Source of the DNA: Flavobacteriaceae bacterium
Lineage (GTDB): Bacteria; Bacteroidota; Bacteroidia; Flavobacteriales; Flavobacteriaceae
Assembly: GCA_002694465.1 (NCBI GenBank)
Contig: NZMG01000003.1
Location: 77,860-141,859, forward strand
Direction of reading: 5' to 3'
Length of the DNA: 64,000 nucleotides
Positions within the stretch are counted from its first letter, which is position 1. Each line of letters starts with the position of its first letter. Below, piece after piece: positions 1 through 9,581 of this stretch. The position numbers and the translations under genes are program-made. Below the pieces are notes generated by a model that worked only from the letters and a program-made list of their open reading frames with translations, was not told the origin of the DNA and ran no database searches.

Positions 1-308
1 CCAATTGTAAAGTTTGCCCAGTTCCAAAATTCAGTACTAAAAAACCCGCTTGATACAGGGTCTATTTCACCTAAAGCCAGATAATGTTGGTATCCGGCAT
101 TAAAAATCCCGAAGATTAAACACGGAATTAATGCCATAATTACCGTATTCATCGTTCTTTTAAGATCATCTACCACCTTAATGTGAGTTCCGTCGTGGGT
201 AGTCTCATTAGGAGAATATAAAAAGGTGTGCAATGCATTAAATGCAGGCGCCATTTTTTTACCCTTATACTTTTCCTTAAGCGTATGTAATTTTTGCTTC
301 AATCCCAT
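1..308 (-). CDS. nqrB: Na+-translocating NADH:quinone reductase subunit B, N-terminal part
   Basis: This is the first ~102 residues of NqrB, running off the left edge. The frame begins MGLKQKLHTLKEKYKGKK, continues through a cytoplasmic stretch and enters a first hydrophobic segment (VIMALIPCLIFGIFNAGYQH), as NqrB does. NqrB is the membrane subunit that carries a covalent FMN and a riboflavin and takes part in Na+ pumping during electron transfer from NADH to quinone. It lies 35 bases downstream of nqrA on the same strand, the standard nqrABCDEF order, so the two are almost certainly co-transcribed. The FMN-binding threonine lies beyond the window. Confidence 0.93.
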   Translation of the reverse strand, partial: MGLKQKLHTLKEKYKGKKMAPAFNALHTFLYSPNETTHDGTHIKVVDDLKRTMNTVIMALIPCLIFGIFNAGYQHYLALGEIDPVSSGFFSTEFWNWANFTI

Positions 309-343
309 ATACTAACTATTTTTCATTTTTTCAAAATGAATAA

Positions 344-1696
344 TTATCCAATTTCTTTATACATTAAGTCCAGACCTTCTCTTATAATTTTCTGGTGCGG
401 TTGCTTTGACACACATACAAATTCGGTAAGTGCAAAATCTTCTGGAGCAACTTCATACATTCCTAAGGCTTCCATTTGATCAAGGTCTTTTACCATACAG
501 GCTTTTAGCATTTGTAAAGGAAACATATCCAGCAGGAACACTTCTTCATAATTTCCTGTTACCACAAAAGCACGATGCTCCCCATTGGTATTGGTATCTA
601 AATCATACTTCTTTTTTGGCATCATCCAAGAAAATGTCAATGCTCTTGAAGGTGATATTTTATCGAAAACGGGTTTGTTCCAACCAAATAATTCATAATC
701 GTCCCCTTCAGGAATAATACTAACCGTGTTAGCATAAAATCCTAAATGCCCTTTAGGCGAAATTTGAGTGCCACTAAGAACATCTCCACTAATAATACGT
801 GAGTTATCTTCGGCTAATCCAGAATCATACACAAACGTTGAAACCTCAGCTCCAATTTTTGTAGAGTAATATTTTGGAGTTTTTACACAAGAACCAGCCA
901 ATGCAATCACTCGTTCTGCATTAAACTTACCCGTTAACAGTAAATCACCTATAATCACTAAATCTTGAGCGGCAACCGTCCAAACAACTTCCCCTTTATT
1001 TACAGGGTTTATTTTTCCAATCTGAGTCCCTACATTTCCTGCTGGATGTGGGCCACTTACTTGATGAATTTCACAGTGGGTCATTCCCTTTAAAGGAGAA
1101 TTCCCTTTTTTGCCGATAGAAACGTGTACAGAACCTTCAGTCAATTTACTAAGTGCTGTAATGGCGGCTTGTAGCTGCGTTTCCTTCCCTTGAAGCGTAA
1201 AATCTAAATCGGCCGCTAAAGGTGCTGTTGTATATCCAGAAACAAATATTGCTTTTGGATTTTGATTTGGATTTGCAATTACATCATAAGGACGTTGTTT
1301 TATAAAAGGCCAACAACCTGAAGAAAGTAAAAGTTCTTTTATAACATCAGCCTGAGCCGCATCGGGATTTAAAATTCCAAATTCTTTGAAAGAATCTTGC
1401 GGATCTGCTTCAATTAAAATCTCTGTAATTACTCTTTTGGCACCTCGTTCAATTCTCGTTAACGTTCCACTAACTGGAGTAACAAACTTGATAGACTCAT
1501 CATTTTTTGAATAAAATAAAACGTCACCAGCTTTAATTTTGGCTCCTTCTTTAACAACCATTTTGGGTGTAATGAGGTGGAAATCTTTGGGTCTTATGGC
1601 AAAGGTACGTGAGCGGGGTGCTTTGGATAGCGTTTTTGCTGCTTCGCCTTTAAGATTTATAGTAAGACCTTTTTTAATCTTAATGTCTTTGGACAT
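344..1696 (-). CDS. nqrA: Na+-translocating NADH:quinone reductase subunit A
   Basis: The 450-aa product has the full NqrA length. It starts MSKDIKIKKGLTINLKGEA and contains the biotinyl-lipoyl-like N-terminal region (GAKIKAGDVLFYSKNDE, TPVSGTLTRIERGAKR) followed by the central fold typical of this peripheral subunit. NqrA is part of the six-subunit Na+ pump in the inner membrane and contributes to the quinone site. It is the first gene of the nqr operon, with nqrB 35 bases downstream. A TANNTTTG-type -7 box lies about 65 bases upstream on the same strand. Confidence 0.96.
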   Translation of the reverse strand: MSKDIKIKKGLTINLKGEAAKTLSKAPRSRTFAIRPKDFHLITPKMVVKEGAKIKAGDVLFYSKNDESIKFVTPVSGTLTRIERGAKRVITEILIEADPQDSFKEFGILNPDAAQADVIKELLLSSGCWPFIKQRPYDVIANPNQNPKAIFVSGYTTAPLAADLDFTLQGKETQLQAAITALSKLTEGSVHVSIGKKGNSPLKGMTHCEIHQVSGPHPAGNVGTQIGKINPVNKGEVVWTVAAQDLVIIGDLLLTGKFNAERVIALAGSCVKTPKYYSTKIGAEVSTFVYDSGLAEDNSRIISGDVLSGTQISPKGHLGFYANTVSIIPEGDDYELFGWNKPVFDKISPSRALTFSWMMPKKKYDLDTNTNGEHRAFVVTGNYEEVFLLDMFPLQMLKACMVKDLDQMEALGMYEVAPEDFALTEFVCVSKQPHQKIIREGLDLMYKEIG

Positions 1697-1760
1697 AGGA
1701 TACTTATATTAAAGTTCTCTTTTGTTTCCCTTCTGAAATAATCCTCAGATTTTGGGACTG

Positions 1761-1768
1761 CAAATTTA
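1761..1768 (-). promoter_or_regulatory. Bacteroidetes -7 box upstream of nqrA
   Basis: Read on the minus strand the bases are TAAATTTG, matching the Bacteroidetes -7 consensus TANNTTTG. The -33 element about 19 bases upstream is poor. The position fits a leader of roughly 55-60 bases for nqrA. Confidence 0.4.
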
Positions 1769-1890
1769 TAAATTAAAACATGCATTCCATAATAAAAGCT
1801 CATAATTTTACACTTAAGACACCGATAACATTTTCGGAAATAAGTAAGGCACAAAAATTGTTTATATTTATCCACTAAATTTACCGCAAT

Positions 1891-3144
1891 ATGCTTCAAA
1901 AAACACTTCTGGTGTTATTCACTTTAGGCTTTATAACCAATGTAAAATCGCAAATATTTGAAAAAATTGAGCCATATTACATTCGTACTATTCAATTTAC
2001 AGGAAACACTCAACAAAGCCAGTTGCCCATTATAAGATTGGGTGAGCGTTTAACCCTCACCTTTGATGATATCAATGGAAATGAAGAGGATTATTACTAT
2101 AAAATAACACATCACAATTTCGATTGGAGCAAAAGCGACCTCTCCAAAGGAGAATATCTTGATGGTTTTGATGATGTAAGAATTGAAACCTACGAAAATT
2201 CATTGAATTCACTTCAACTCTATTCTCATTACATTCTTTCATTTCCAAATAGGGAAACACGTGGAGTTACTAAAAGCGGTAATTATTTACTTAGCATTTA
2301 CAACGACGATGGTGTCCTAATGTTTACTAGAAAATTTATGGTGGTGGAAGAACAGGTTGCTGTAGGGGTTGAAATTAAAAGATCCAGAAACTTAAAGTTT
2401 ATAGATACAAAACAATCAGTTCAATTTTCAATCAATTCAAAGGACCAATTATTAATTAATCCTAACCAAAGTTTACACACACTAGTACTTCAAAATAGTA
2501 ACTTAAAAACGGCGATAACCAATTTAAAACCTCAATATACCATGGGGTCTGAATTAATTTATCGCTATGATCAAGAATCTTCATTTTGGGCAGGTAATGA
2601 GTTTTACAATTTCGATAGTAAAGAAGCACGGGCCGCTAACAATGGTATTAGAAGAATTGAACTTACCGATCTTTTTGAGCATTATTTATATACGAATCTT
2701 TCTCGAGCCGACAGGCCCTACACCTATTACCCGGATATTAATGGAAATTTTGTTGTTCGGCAATTTAGTGCAGAAAATAGTGATATTGAAGCCGAATATA
2801 TCCGCATGCATTTTGCGCTTCAATACTACGAAGACATAGGGGACAAAGAACTTCATATTTATGGCAACTTTAATAATTGGACCATTGACGAAAGCACTTA
2901 TATGCGTTATGATGAAGCAACAGACACCTATAGAAACACTCGTTTATTTAAACAAGGGTTTTATAATTACAGATATGTTTTAGTTGATCGTGATGGTAGT
3001 ATTGATCAAGGAGCCATTGATGGAAATTATTGGCAAACAGAAAACGATTACACTGTTTTGGTCTATTACAGAGGTCCCGGGCAACGCTACGATAAAATTA
3101 TTGGAATGGGTAAAGGTAATTCTAGCATCATAACCAACAATTAA
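1891..3144 (+). CDS. Type IX secretion system plug-like protein (DUF5103)
   Basis: The 417-aa protein starts with a signal peptide (MLQKTLLVLFTLGFITNVKSQ). It has the features of the DUF5103 family, now named after the T9SS Plug protein: 'YIRTIQFTGNTQQSQLPIIRLGE', then two beta-rich domains, the second with 'LHIYGNFNNW', resembling an E-set glycogen-binding fold. From published work on the Flavobacterium SprA translocon, Plug closes the periplasmic side of the channel. This assignment is by family resemblance. The gene is transcribed divergently from nqrA and followed by DUF3667 and apaG genes on the same strand. Confidence 0.8.
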   Translation: MLQKTLLVLFTLGFITNVKSQIFEKIEPYYIRTIQFTGNTQQSQLPIIRLGERLTLTFDDINGNEEDYYYKITHHNFDWSKSDLSKGEYLDGFDDVRIETYENSLNSLQLYSHYILSFPNRETRGVTKSGNYLLSIYNDDGVLMFTRKFMVVEEQVAVGVEIKRSRNLKFIDTKQSVQFSINSKDQLLINPNQSLHTLVLQNSNLKTAITNLKPQYTMGSELIYRYDQESSFWAGNEFYNFDSKEARAANNGIRRIELTDLFEHYLYTNLSRADRPYTYYPDINGNFVVRQFSAENSDIEAEYIRMHFALQYYEDIGDKELHIYGNFNNWTIDESTYMRYDEATDTYRNTRLFKQGFYNYRYVLVDRDGSIDQGAIDGNYWQTENDYTVLVYYRGPGQRYDKIIGMGKGNSSIITNN

Positions 3145-3197
3145 ATTTTACAAATCATAGACTTACTTCATTAAGGAACTTTTCTTAAATTTACCTT

Positions 3198-4358
3198 ATG
3201 AGCAATACTTTACCAGAAAAGCAAACTGGGAGAAAAGCAGCTAAATATCGCGGAGTTAAATGTCTTAACTGTGGCCACCCACTAGATTTAAGCGATGTAT
3301 ATTGCTCCTACTGCGGACAAATAAATTCTACTAAAAAATTATCGCTTGGTGATTTTTTTAAGGAGTTCTTCAGCAGTATTGTAAATTATGATTCTCGTTT
3401 ACGCTACACATTAAAAGATTTACTTTTTAAACCTGGAACTATTACCAAAAACTATGTGGGAGGTCAACGTTTAAAATACGCTAATCCATTTCGTTTTTTT
3501 TTAAGTGTCTCTATTATTTACTTTTTGCTTCAAAGTCTTATTACTACTTTTTCTAGTAATAGCACTTTTGTTAATTTGAATACTAACGACCCCATTGCTA
3601 TTGAAAAGGATAGTATCATAACATTTAATAATCTCAATATCCCAAATCAAGAGGTCGTCATTCAAGATTCTTTAGATACCAAAAAGGAAAACTTAATTTC
3701 TGAAGCAGACACCCTTATAAAAGAAAAAAAGGCACTCCCTTTTAAACCCAAAGAGCCTAAAGAAATTACCTATTATTCCGAAGCAGAATTAGCCAGTATG
3801 TCTTTTAGTGATCGTTTGGGCAAACGATTTTCATTGTATAGAGATTTTTATACCGAATACGATATTGCCAATCCCGCTAGGGCTTTAGATAGCTTAAAAC
3901 ATAAAAACAACGGATTTAACAGGTGGTTATATAGCAAAAACTCATCCATTGATAGAGTTAAGGAAAACCCCTTTGGTTTTGCCAATTATATGCTTGGCAA
4001 AGTCCCCTTTTTCCTTTTCTTTTTTGCTCCATTTTTTGCGCTTTTCTTTTGGCTTATTTATTCGAAAAAGAAGTATAGTTACATGGAGCATTTAATATTT
4101 ATCTTTCACATCTTTGGTTTTGTTTTTTTAGGAATGCTCATCCTTCTTCTCCCAGATTTATTAATTGGTGATGAAATATTAACTGGAATATTCTTAACAA
4201 TCATTGGTCCTATTTACTTTTACAAAGCACTTCGTAATTTTTACAGACAAAATCGGTTTTTTACAATCATAAAATTCTTATTTTTAAATATTGTTTTTAA
4301 TACAAGTGTCATCATTATTGCAATTTTGTTTTTTGCAATTACAGCTGCAGCCTACTAA
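3198..4358 (+). CDS. DUF3667 membrane protein with zinc-ribbon
   Basis: This 386-aa protein carries an N-terminal zinc ribbon (CLNCGHPLDLSDVYCSYCGQ, residues ~23-41) followed by the DUF3667 signature LKDLLFKPGTITKNYVGGQR and a hydrophobic segment at about residues 95-115. A polar loop of ~150 residues precedes three or four further membrane segments at the C-terminus (FFLFFFAPFFALFFWLIY onward). Function is unknown; the family is widespread in Bacteroidetes. The stop codon abuts the apaG start directly with no gap, which suggests translational coupling. Confidence 0.82.
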   Translation: MSNTLPEKQTGRKAAKYRGVKCLNCGHPLDLSDVYCSYCGQINSTKKLSLGDFFKEFFSSIVNYDSRLRYTLKDLLFKPGTITKNYVGGQRLKYANPFRFFLSVSIIYFLLQSLITTFSSNSTFVNLNTNDPIAIEKDSIITFNNLNIPNQEVVIQDSLDTKKENLISEADTLIKEKKALPFKPKEPKEITYYSEAELASMSFSDRLGKRFSLYRDFYTEYDIANPARALDSLKHKNNGFNRWLYSKNSSIDRVKENPFGFANYMLGKVPFFLFFFAPFFALFFWLIYSKKKYSYMEHLIFIFHIFGFVFLGMLILLLPDLLIGDEILTGIFLTIIGPIYFYKALRNFYRQNRFFTIIKFLFLNIVFNTSVIIIAILFFAITAAAY

Positions 4359-4739
4359 ATGGTACAACAAGTAACACATAATATTAAAGTTTCGGTAGAA
4401 ACATATTTTGAAGGCTCTTTCTATAGTGACCAAAAAAAGCAATACGCTTTTTCGTATGAAGTACTTATCGAAAACCAAAGTCAGCACTCTGTACAATTAA
4501 AATCTCGATTTTGGCTTATAAAGGACGCCTTAAACGAAACCGAAACTGTGGAAGGAGAAGGTGTCATTGGCGAACAACCCATTATTGAACCCGGCGGAAA
4601 ACATCAATATAACAGTGGATGTGTTTTGGTTTCTCCTTTTGGGAGTATGCAAGGCTATTACAAAATGAAAACACCTTTTCAGGAAATTGAAGTTTCTATT
4701 CCCCTCTTTAAACTGAATGCCTCTTTCGCAATGAATTGA
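4359..4739 (+). CDS. apaG: ApaG domain protein
   Basis: The 126-aa product matches ApaG over its full length: VQQVTHNIKVSVETYFEG, then YAFSYEVLIENQS, then the glycine-rich GEQPIIEPGGKHQYNSG and the end FGSMQGYYKMKT. ApaG is a small fibronectin type III-like cytoplasmic protein historically linked to Co2+/Mg2+ efflux phenotypes, but its molecular role is unsettled. ATG follows immediately after the stop of the DUF3667 gene. Confidence 0.93.
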   Translation: MVQQVTHNIKVSVETYFEGSFYSDQKKQYAFSYEVLIENQSQHSVQLKSRFWLIKDALNETETVEGEGVIGEQPIIEPGGKHQYNSGCVLVSPFGSMQGYYKMKTPFQEIEVSIPLFKLNASFAMN

Positions 4740-4790
4740 AAGATTTAGATTCCACTAAAAAATATCAAATTTTCAAGTGTCTAAAGTGGT

Positions 4791-5048
4791 TTAAGTTGTA
4801 TTGAAAAAATCATTTGGAGTTATCTCAAGATATTCGCAAATTTTACAAAGGGTTGTAAAAGAAATATCTCTTTTTCCTTGCTCAATTCTGCCAAAGTGGA
4901 TGTTGGTGTCAAGATAGCACTGTAACTGCGTTAAGTTTTTTGAGGTTCTTAACTCTTTTACTCTTTTGGCAAGCCAGAGTAATTTTTCTGTATTTGAAAC
5001 ATTTTCTAACAATGACACTAAGGTCAGTGTGTAAAAACTTTGACACAA
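4791..5048 (-). CDS. Xre-family HTH transcriptional regulator
   Basis: A small protein (up to 85 aa) with a Cro/CI-type helix-turn-helix: LAKRVKELRTSKNLTQLQ, then IHFGRIEQGKRDISFTTLCKICEYLEITPNDFF. The longest frame begins with TTG at 5048; another TTG at 5012 gives MLENVSNTEKLLWLAKR and is at least as plausible, because family members usually begin close to the helix-turn-helix. The gene is divergent from the secreted subtilase at 5112, so it may regulate it, but this is inferred only from position. Confidence 0.75.
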   Translation of the reverse strand: MCQSFYTLTLVSLLENVSNTEKLLWLAKRVKELRTSKNLTQLQCYLDTNIHFGRIEQGKRDISFTTLCKICEYLEITPNDFFNTT

Positions 5049-5111
5049 TTACTGTTGAGTAATTATTTTTTTACTATCTTCAATACATATTAATATAAAA
5101 ACAACTATAAT

Positions 5112-7970
5112 ATGAAAACTATTATTCTTATGGAGAGAGGATTAACGTTTTTTCTTCTCCTTTTCTTTATTAATTCAACAACTATTTTTGCACAAGATTA
5201 TGATTATTATTATTTAGAAGTAAAAGAAGGTTATGATTTGGGTGAAGTTTCTAAAACAATTACCCCAGATCAAACTCTTATTCTATCTATGGGTAATACC
5301 GAAATTGCCACTATATTAAATCAAAAAGTTGTTTTTGATTTTAAAAAAGTAACATCGGTTAGTTTAACACCAAGACTGCTAAGAGTTTATTTATTAGTAC
5401 TCGAAACAGGAGAAATAGTATCTGATTTAATTTTAAGAGAAGAAATCGAAAAAGTTACTTTGCTAGAAAGTATTGAATTGGCAGATGAACCTGTGCACAA
5501 TTACGAAAATGATTATATCGAAATATTATATGACAATTTGCCAAATACAGTCTTAGAGCAGATAAAAGGACCACTAGCTTGGACAGTTACACAAGGAGAC
5601 CCAAATGTCTTAATAGGGGTTATTGATACTAAATTTGATTTAAATCATGAAGATTTACAAAGTCAAATAGTTTTAAACTTAGATGATAACACTTGGGATA
5701 ATAGGACTCATGGTACTGGGGTAGCTAGTTTGGCTGCAGCAGCAACTAATAATGGTCTTGGTATGGCAAGCATTGGATACAGGTCTAAATTGGTTACAGC
5801 CGATTTTTATGGTTCAATGGCCTTAAGAGCCCTGCAAATAGCTCAAATTCCTGGGGTTAAAGTTATTAATTTAAGTGCTCATAGTGGTTGTACTTTTAAT
5901 CCAGAGGATGATGCAATTTATAGAGACATAGAATTATTATATGACGTTCTTGTTGTTTCATCTGCTGGTAATAGTAGTTATTGTGGACAAACAGGATATC
6001 ATTATCCAGCTAGTTATGATAGTGTTTTATCTGTAACAGGTGTTGGTCAACGCTATAATATAGGATATAACAATCCTTATTTTTGGGGAAGATCTTGGAA
6101 GGATGTTCATGAATTTAGGCCTGATTCTGATCCCACTCATCAATCACAAGTACATAATGACAAAGTAGATGTTAGTGCTCCAGGACATAGATACTTAGCT
6201 GCAACGGATGACTATGCCAATTACCCTTTAGGTTATAAAACAGGTACTGGAACTTCGGGAGCATCGCCAATAACAGCTGGCCTCGCCGCTTTAATATTTG
6301 CCGCAAACCCTAATCTAACAGCAACACAAGTTAAAGATATTTTAAAAAACACCACAGATGACATTTACTATATTCCCTACAATCAACCCTATTTAGGTTT
6401 ATTGGGGACAGGTAGAATTAATGCTTTCCGTGCTGTAAAGACTGCTTGGTGTATGGACAATCCAGGAGCAGTAGAACTTGATTTAGCGATGCAGGATTCT
6501 AAAAAGGATTATTTTGAAGAACCTAACATTAGCACACCTGTTTTTTGGTACAGTAATGATATCTGGACACGAAACCAAGACGACGGTATATTAATAAAAG
6601 AACACGAGAATCCCGAGTACGACCCAAACAATCCTAGCTATGTGTATGTGCAGGTAACCAATAGCAGTTGTGTAGTGAACTCTGGAACAGAAGAGTTAAA
6701 ACTCTATTGGTCCAAGGCTAATACAGCCCTTACTTGGCCCAATCACTGGGATGGCTCATTGTATATAACAGACCCCGTTACGGGACAAAATGTACTTATG
6801 GGAGATGAAGTAGGAACACTTACTATCCCACCCCTTACTCCTGGAGAAAGTGCAGTACTCAAATTTGAATGGTACGTTCCTAATCCCGAGGATTATATAA
6901 ATATTAATTACAACCCTTGGCATTTTTGCCTCTTGGGAAGGATTGTGACCCCGGAAGACCCAATGACGGTTACAGAAACAGCAGATTTAGCAGCAAACAT
7001 CTTAAATAACAATAACATTGTTTTGAAAAATACTACAGTGGTAGATATAGTTGCAGATACCCCTGGTACAATTCCCGTAGGTGGGGTGGTAATGGTAGCA
7101 AACCCAACCACACAGCAAAAAACATACGAACTACAATTTAGCCCAGAACCCAATGAGCTTGGAAAGGCCATTTATGACGAAGCAGAAGTAACTGCGACAC
7201 TTGATAATGTTTTGTTTAATGCTTGGGATAGCGGTGGCAAAAACTTACAACAAGCCCAAGAAATAAAGCCCAGTGTTATAAAACTTACCGATAGTATCGC
7301 AACCATAGGGAACATAACGCTCAACCCAGGAGAAATGGGAACAGTCTATGTGTCTTTTAATTTTTTAACTAAAGAACTTACCCAAAAAAGAAGGTTTATC
7401 TATCATTTAATGCAAAAAGATACGCAAAGCAATGAAATTATTGGCGGTGAAACTTTTGAAATAAGAAAACAAATAAATACCACTTTTGCCGCTAATGCAG
7501 GAAATGACGAAGAAGTAAATAAAAACGAAAGTGTTACTATAAATGCAGGAGATATTGGTGAAAATGCTACCTATAACTGGTACGACCCACAAGGAAACCT
7601 CATCCATACAGGAACAGACCTTACTATTACTCCCCAAATGACTCAAACTTATAAACTAGAGGTAGTATCAGACATCGATGGTTTTAAAGATTATGATGAG
7701 ATCACTGTTACAGTTAACCCTTATTTTATAGATACATTAGTCCCCAATCCAGCCTCATCTCAAGTTACCGTTAATTACGAAATAGATGGCAGTTCCTCTG
7801 CTTACTTAATGGTGGTTAATACACAAACAGGGTCTAGTGATAATTATATCTTGGATATCACAACAACAAACACATCAATAGATGTAAGCGCCTATGAAAC
7901 GGGATTGTACAACATCGTCTTGGTATGTGATGGGGAAACGCAAAACGCAAAAACACTTATAAAAAATTAA
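5112..7970 (+). CDS. Secreted S8 (subtilisin-like) serine peptidase with T9SS sorting domain
   Basis: A 952-aa secreted protease. Residues 1-27 are a signal peptide ending FAQ. The subtilase domain carries the catalytic Asp172 (LIGVIDTKFD), His200 (THGTGVA), the oxyanion Asn287 (SSAGN) and Ser382 (GTSGASP). Residues ~440-720 are CARDB-like beta-rich repeats. A PKD/Ig-like module follows (AGNDEEVNKNESVTINAG), and the last ~80 residues form a type A sorting domain (LVPNPASSQVTVNYEI...ETGLYNIVLVCDG...KTLIKN), so export by the type IX system is expected. The ATG at 5112 is kept; a second Met at codon 8 would also leave a signal peptide. A small secreted protein follows after 3 bases. Confidence 0.93.
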   Translation: MKTIILMERGLTFFLLLFFINSTTIFAQDYDYYYLEVKEGYDLGEVSKTITPDQTLILSMGNTEIATILNQKVVFDFKKVTSVSLTPRLLRVYLLVLETGEIVSDLILREEIEKVTLLESIELADEPVHNYENDYIEILYDNLPNTVLEQIKGPLAWTVTQGDPNVLIGVIDTKFDLNHEDLQSQIVLNLDDNTWDNRTHGTGVASLAAAATNNGLGMASIGYRSKLVTADFYGSMALRALQIAQIPGVKVINLSAHSGCTFNPEDDAIYRDIELLYDVLVVSSAGNSSYCGQTGYHYPASYDSVLSVTGVGQRYNIGYNNPYFWGRSWKDVHEFRPDSDPTHQSQVHNDKVDVSAPGHRYLAATDDYANYPLGYKTGTGTSGASPITAGLAALIFAANPNLTATQVKDILKNTTDDIYYIPYNQPYLGLLGTGRINAFRAVKTAWCMDNPGAVELDLAMQDSKKDYFEEPNISTPVFWYSNDIWTRNQDDGILIKEHENPEYDPNNPSYVYVQVTNSSCVVNSGTEELKLYWSKANTALTWPNHWDGSLYITDPVTGQNVLMGDEVGTLTIPPLTPGESAVLKFEWYVPNPEDYININYNPWHFCLLGRIVTPEDPMTVTETADLAANILNNNNIVLKNTTVVDIVADTPGTIPVGGVVMVANPTTQQKTYELQFSPEPNELGKAIYDEAEVTATLDNVLFNAWDSGGKNLQQAQEIKPSVIKLTDSIATIGNITLNPGEMGTVYVSFNFLTKELTQKRRFIYHLMQKDTQSNEIIGGETFEIRKQINTTFAANAGNDEEVNKNESVTINAGDIGENATYNWYDPQGNLIHTGTDLTITPQMTQTYKLEVVSDIDGFKDYDEITVTVNPYFIDTLVPNPASSQVTVNYEIDGSSSAYLMVVNTQTGSSDNYILDITTTNTSIDVSAYETGLYNIVLVCDGETQNAKTLIKN

Positions 7971-7973
7971 GCT

Positions 7974-8669
7974 ATGAAAAAGACACTTATATTATTTATA
8001 CTCCTTTTTTCATTAAAAGGAATAGCCCAAGACCCACAATTGTTTGAGAATACTTGGTATCTTAATAAATTAGTTATTGATAATATAGATTATTTTCCAC
8101 CAGAAAATGATGAAATAGATGTTGTTTCATTAGAAGTATATCCTTCAAGCTTTGTGACTATAGCTTGCGAGTCTTTAAGTGGTCCTATAGAAGTAATTGA
8201 CAACAGTAATCTTATTATTAATGAAGTTGTTCTTCTAATAGATGAATGTTTTTTGCAGGAAACTATTGATTTTCAAATTATTTATTTTAATGATTTTTTT
8301 CAATTTAATATTTCTCCTCCACATAGTTATATGTACATCATTGAAAGTGATGGAGATAACAAAATCTTAACTTTAACCAATGAGAATGGAGATAAAGCTA
8401 TTTATGGAAATGAACTACTAAATATCACCGAAACCCAAATAGAAGAAATTAATATTGATTTTTTTCCTAACCCAGTAAAAGAGCTTCTTGTTGTATTGAG
8501 CCCAATAGACATACAGAAAATAACTATTTATAATATGCATGGCATTAAAGTAAAGGTTGTAACAAAAAATTTTAATGAAATTGCCATGACAGGTATATCT
8601 AGCGGGATATTGCTTGTTGCGGTAGAGACAAAGCAAGGGGTTTTAGTAAAAAAAGTGATAAAAGAATAG
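7974..8669 (+). CDS. Small secreted protein with T9SS type A sorting domain
   Basis: This 231-aa protein has a signal peptide (MKKTLILFILLFSLKGIAQ), a central region starting FENTWYLNKLVIDN that resembles META/lipocalin-like domains common in Flavobacteriia, and a C-terminal sorting domain (INIDFFPNPVKELLVVLSP...IYNMHGIKVK...GILLVAVETKQGVLVKKVIKE). Specific function is not recognisable. It begins 3 bases after the subtilase stop, so the two form an operon and may act together outside the cell. Confidence 0.85.
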   Translation: MKKTLILFILLFSLKGIAQDPQLFENTWYLNKLVIDNIDYFPPENDEIDVVSLEVYPSSFVTIACESLSGPIEVIDNSNLIINEVVLLIDECFLQETIDFQIIYFNDFFQFNISPPHSYMYIIESDGDNKILTLTNENGDKAIYGNELLNITETQIEEINIDFFPNPVKELLVVLSPIDIQKITIYNMHGIKVKVVTKNFNEIAMTGISSGILLVAVETKQGVLVKKVIKE

Positions 8670-8997
8670 CTTGTATAGTATCAGAAAATACCTATTACTA
8701 CACTGCAAAATGGTATCACCCTTTGCTAAGCTATTAATAGGTTGTTAAAACTAGGCTTACAGAGGTTAGATACTACCTATTGGGTAGTTATGTAGTAGGT
8801 AAGGGTACTTAGCCAATGTGGCATAAGCAGTTAACATACTATATATCACTAGGTTATTAACCTATCATGGGGTGGTTCTGGACGTGGTACAGATACTTTA
8901 TTAAATGGGTAAAGGCAGTTGTACAACTGCCTTTATGTGTTTAATAACCTACTTAGGTCTATTTATTAAGGATATAAGGAGTACTTTACAACCTCCA
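8670..8997. other. Non-coding stretch with short inverted repeats
   Basis: No credible coding frame was found here. The sequence is rich in short repeats of TTAATAGG/CCTATTAA and TACCTA/TAGGTA type, including TAGGTTA-T-TAACCTA near 8852, and a perfect 24-bp palindrome at 8911-8934. It lies between convergent genes, so the palindrome may serve as a terminator. Confidence 0.5.
8911..8934. terminator. Perfect 24-bp palindrome, possible terminator
   Basis: The arms AAAGGCAGTTGT and ACAACTGCCTTT are exact reverse complements with no loop. It lies between the convergent genes ending at 8669 and 8998. It lacks a strong T-tract on either side, so a protein-binding site is also possible. Confidence 0.35.
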
Positions 8998-9504
8998 CTA
9001 AGGGGTATTACCCCCATCTGTATCTGTATCGTTTACTCCTCCACTATTACTACCAGAGGCTTTATAGTGCTGCTTTAGATCTTCGTAAATACTCGTGGTA
9101 CCAGGCTCGTTTTGTCCCGCAAGATATTTTACATAACGATAATAGGATATGGCATTATGAAAATTATCGTGGTCTAAGAGTGTTTTGGTATCTCTTAATT
9201 TTTCTACCACTCGGTTAAGGTTTCTTAACGGGATTTCCAGTTGCTGCCTTGCTATATAATCGTTGTCAAACTCTACTTTATCAACCGTTCTTGGCAGAGT
9301 TTCGGGAGCTTGCTCCATATATGCTTTACATTTATCTACCAGTATTTTGTTACGGTCTGCAATAGAGCCGTATTGTTGTCTCTCTTCTGGACTAAGGTTA
9401 ACCACTTTGCCGTCCAGTACTTGGTTTAAAGAGTCCACAGCGGCAGTTATCTGGTCTAGTTCTTGTTGGGTAAAGCTTATGCTTAAAAGATTGTCTAATG
9501 CCAT
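8998..9504 (-). CDS. Uncharacterised 168-aa protein with Gly/Asp tail
   Basis: A soluble, mostly helical 168-aa protein without signal peptide. It begins MALDNLLSISFTQQELDQIT and ends in a low-complexity tail (GGVNDTDTDGGNTP). Family not recognised. It looks distantly related to the 164-aa protein at 34618-35112: same length, same N-terminal pattern (MA..L..LL....FT), a 'LSPEERQQYGSIADRNK' versus 'LNPEQQARLSSINVDNK' segment, and a glycine/acid-rich tail. Downstream is the repeat-rich non-coding stretch; upstream is a 77-base gap to a possible 43-aa membrane peptide. Confidence 0.75.
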   Translation of the reverse strand: MALDNLLSISFTQQELDQITAAVDSLNQVLDGKVVNLSPEERQQYGSIADRNKILVDKCKAYMEQAPETLPRTVDKVEFDNDYIARQQLEIPLRNLNRVVEKLRDTKTLLDHDNFHNAISYYRYVKYLAGQNEPGTTSIYEDLKQHYKASGSNSGGVNDTDTDGGNTP

Positions 9505-9581
9505 TTTACTATTTTTTATAATTACTAAAAACTAAATTAATAAAAAAAATTAATGTAATAGCAGTATTTTTTAATGCCTTT

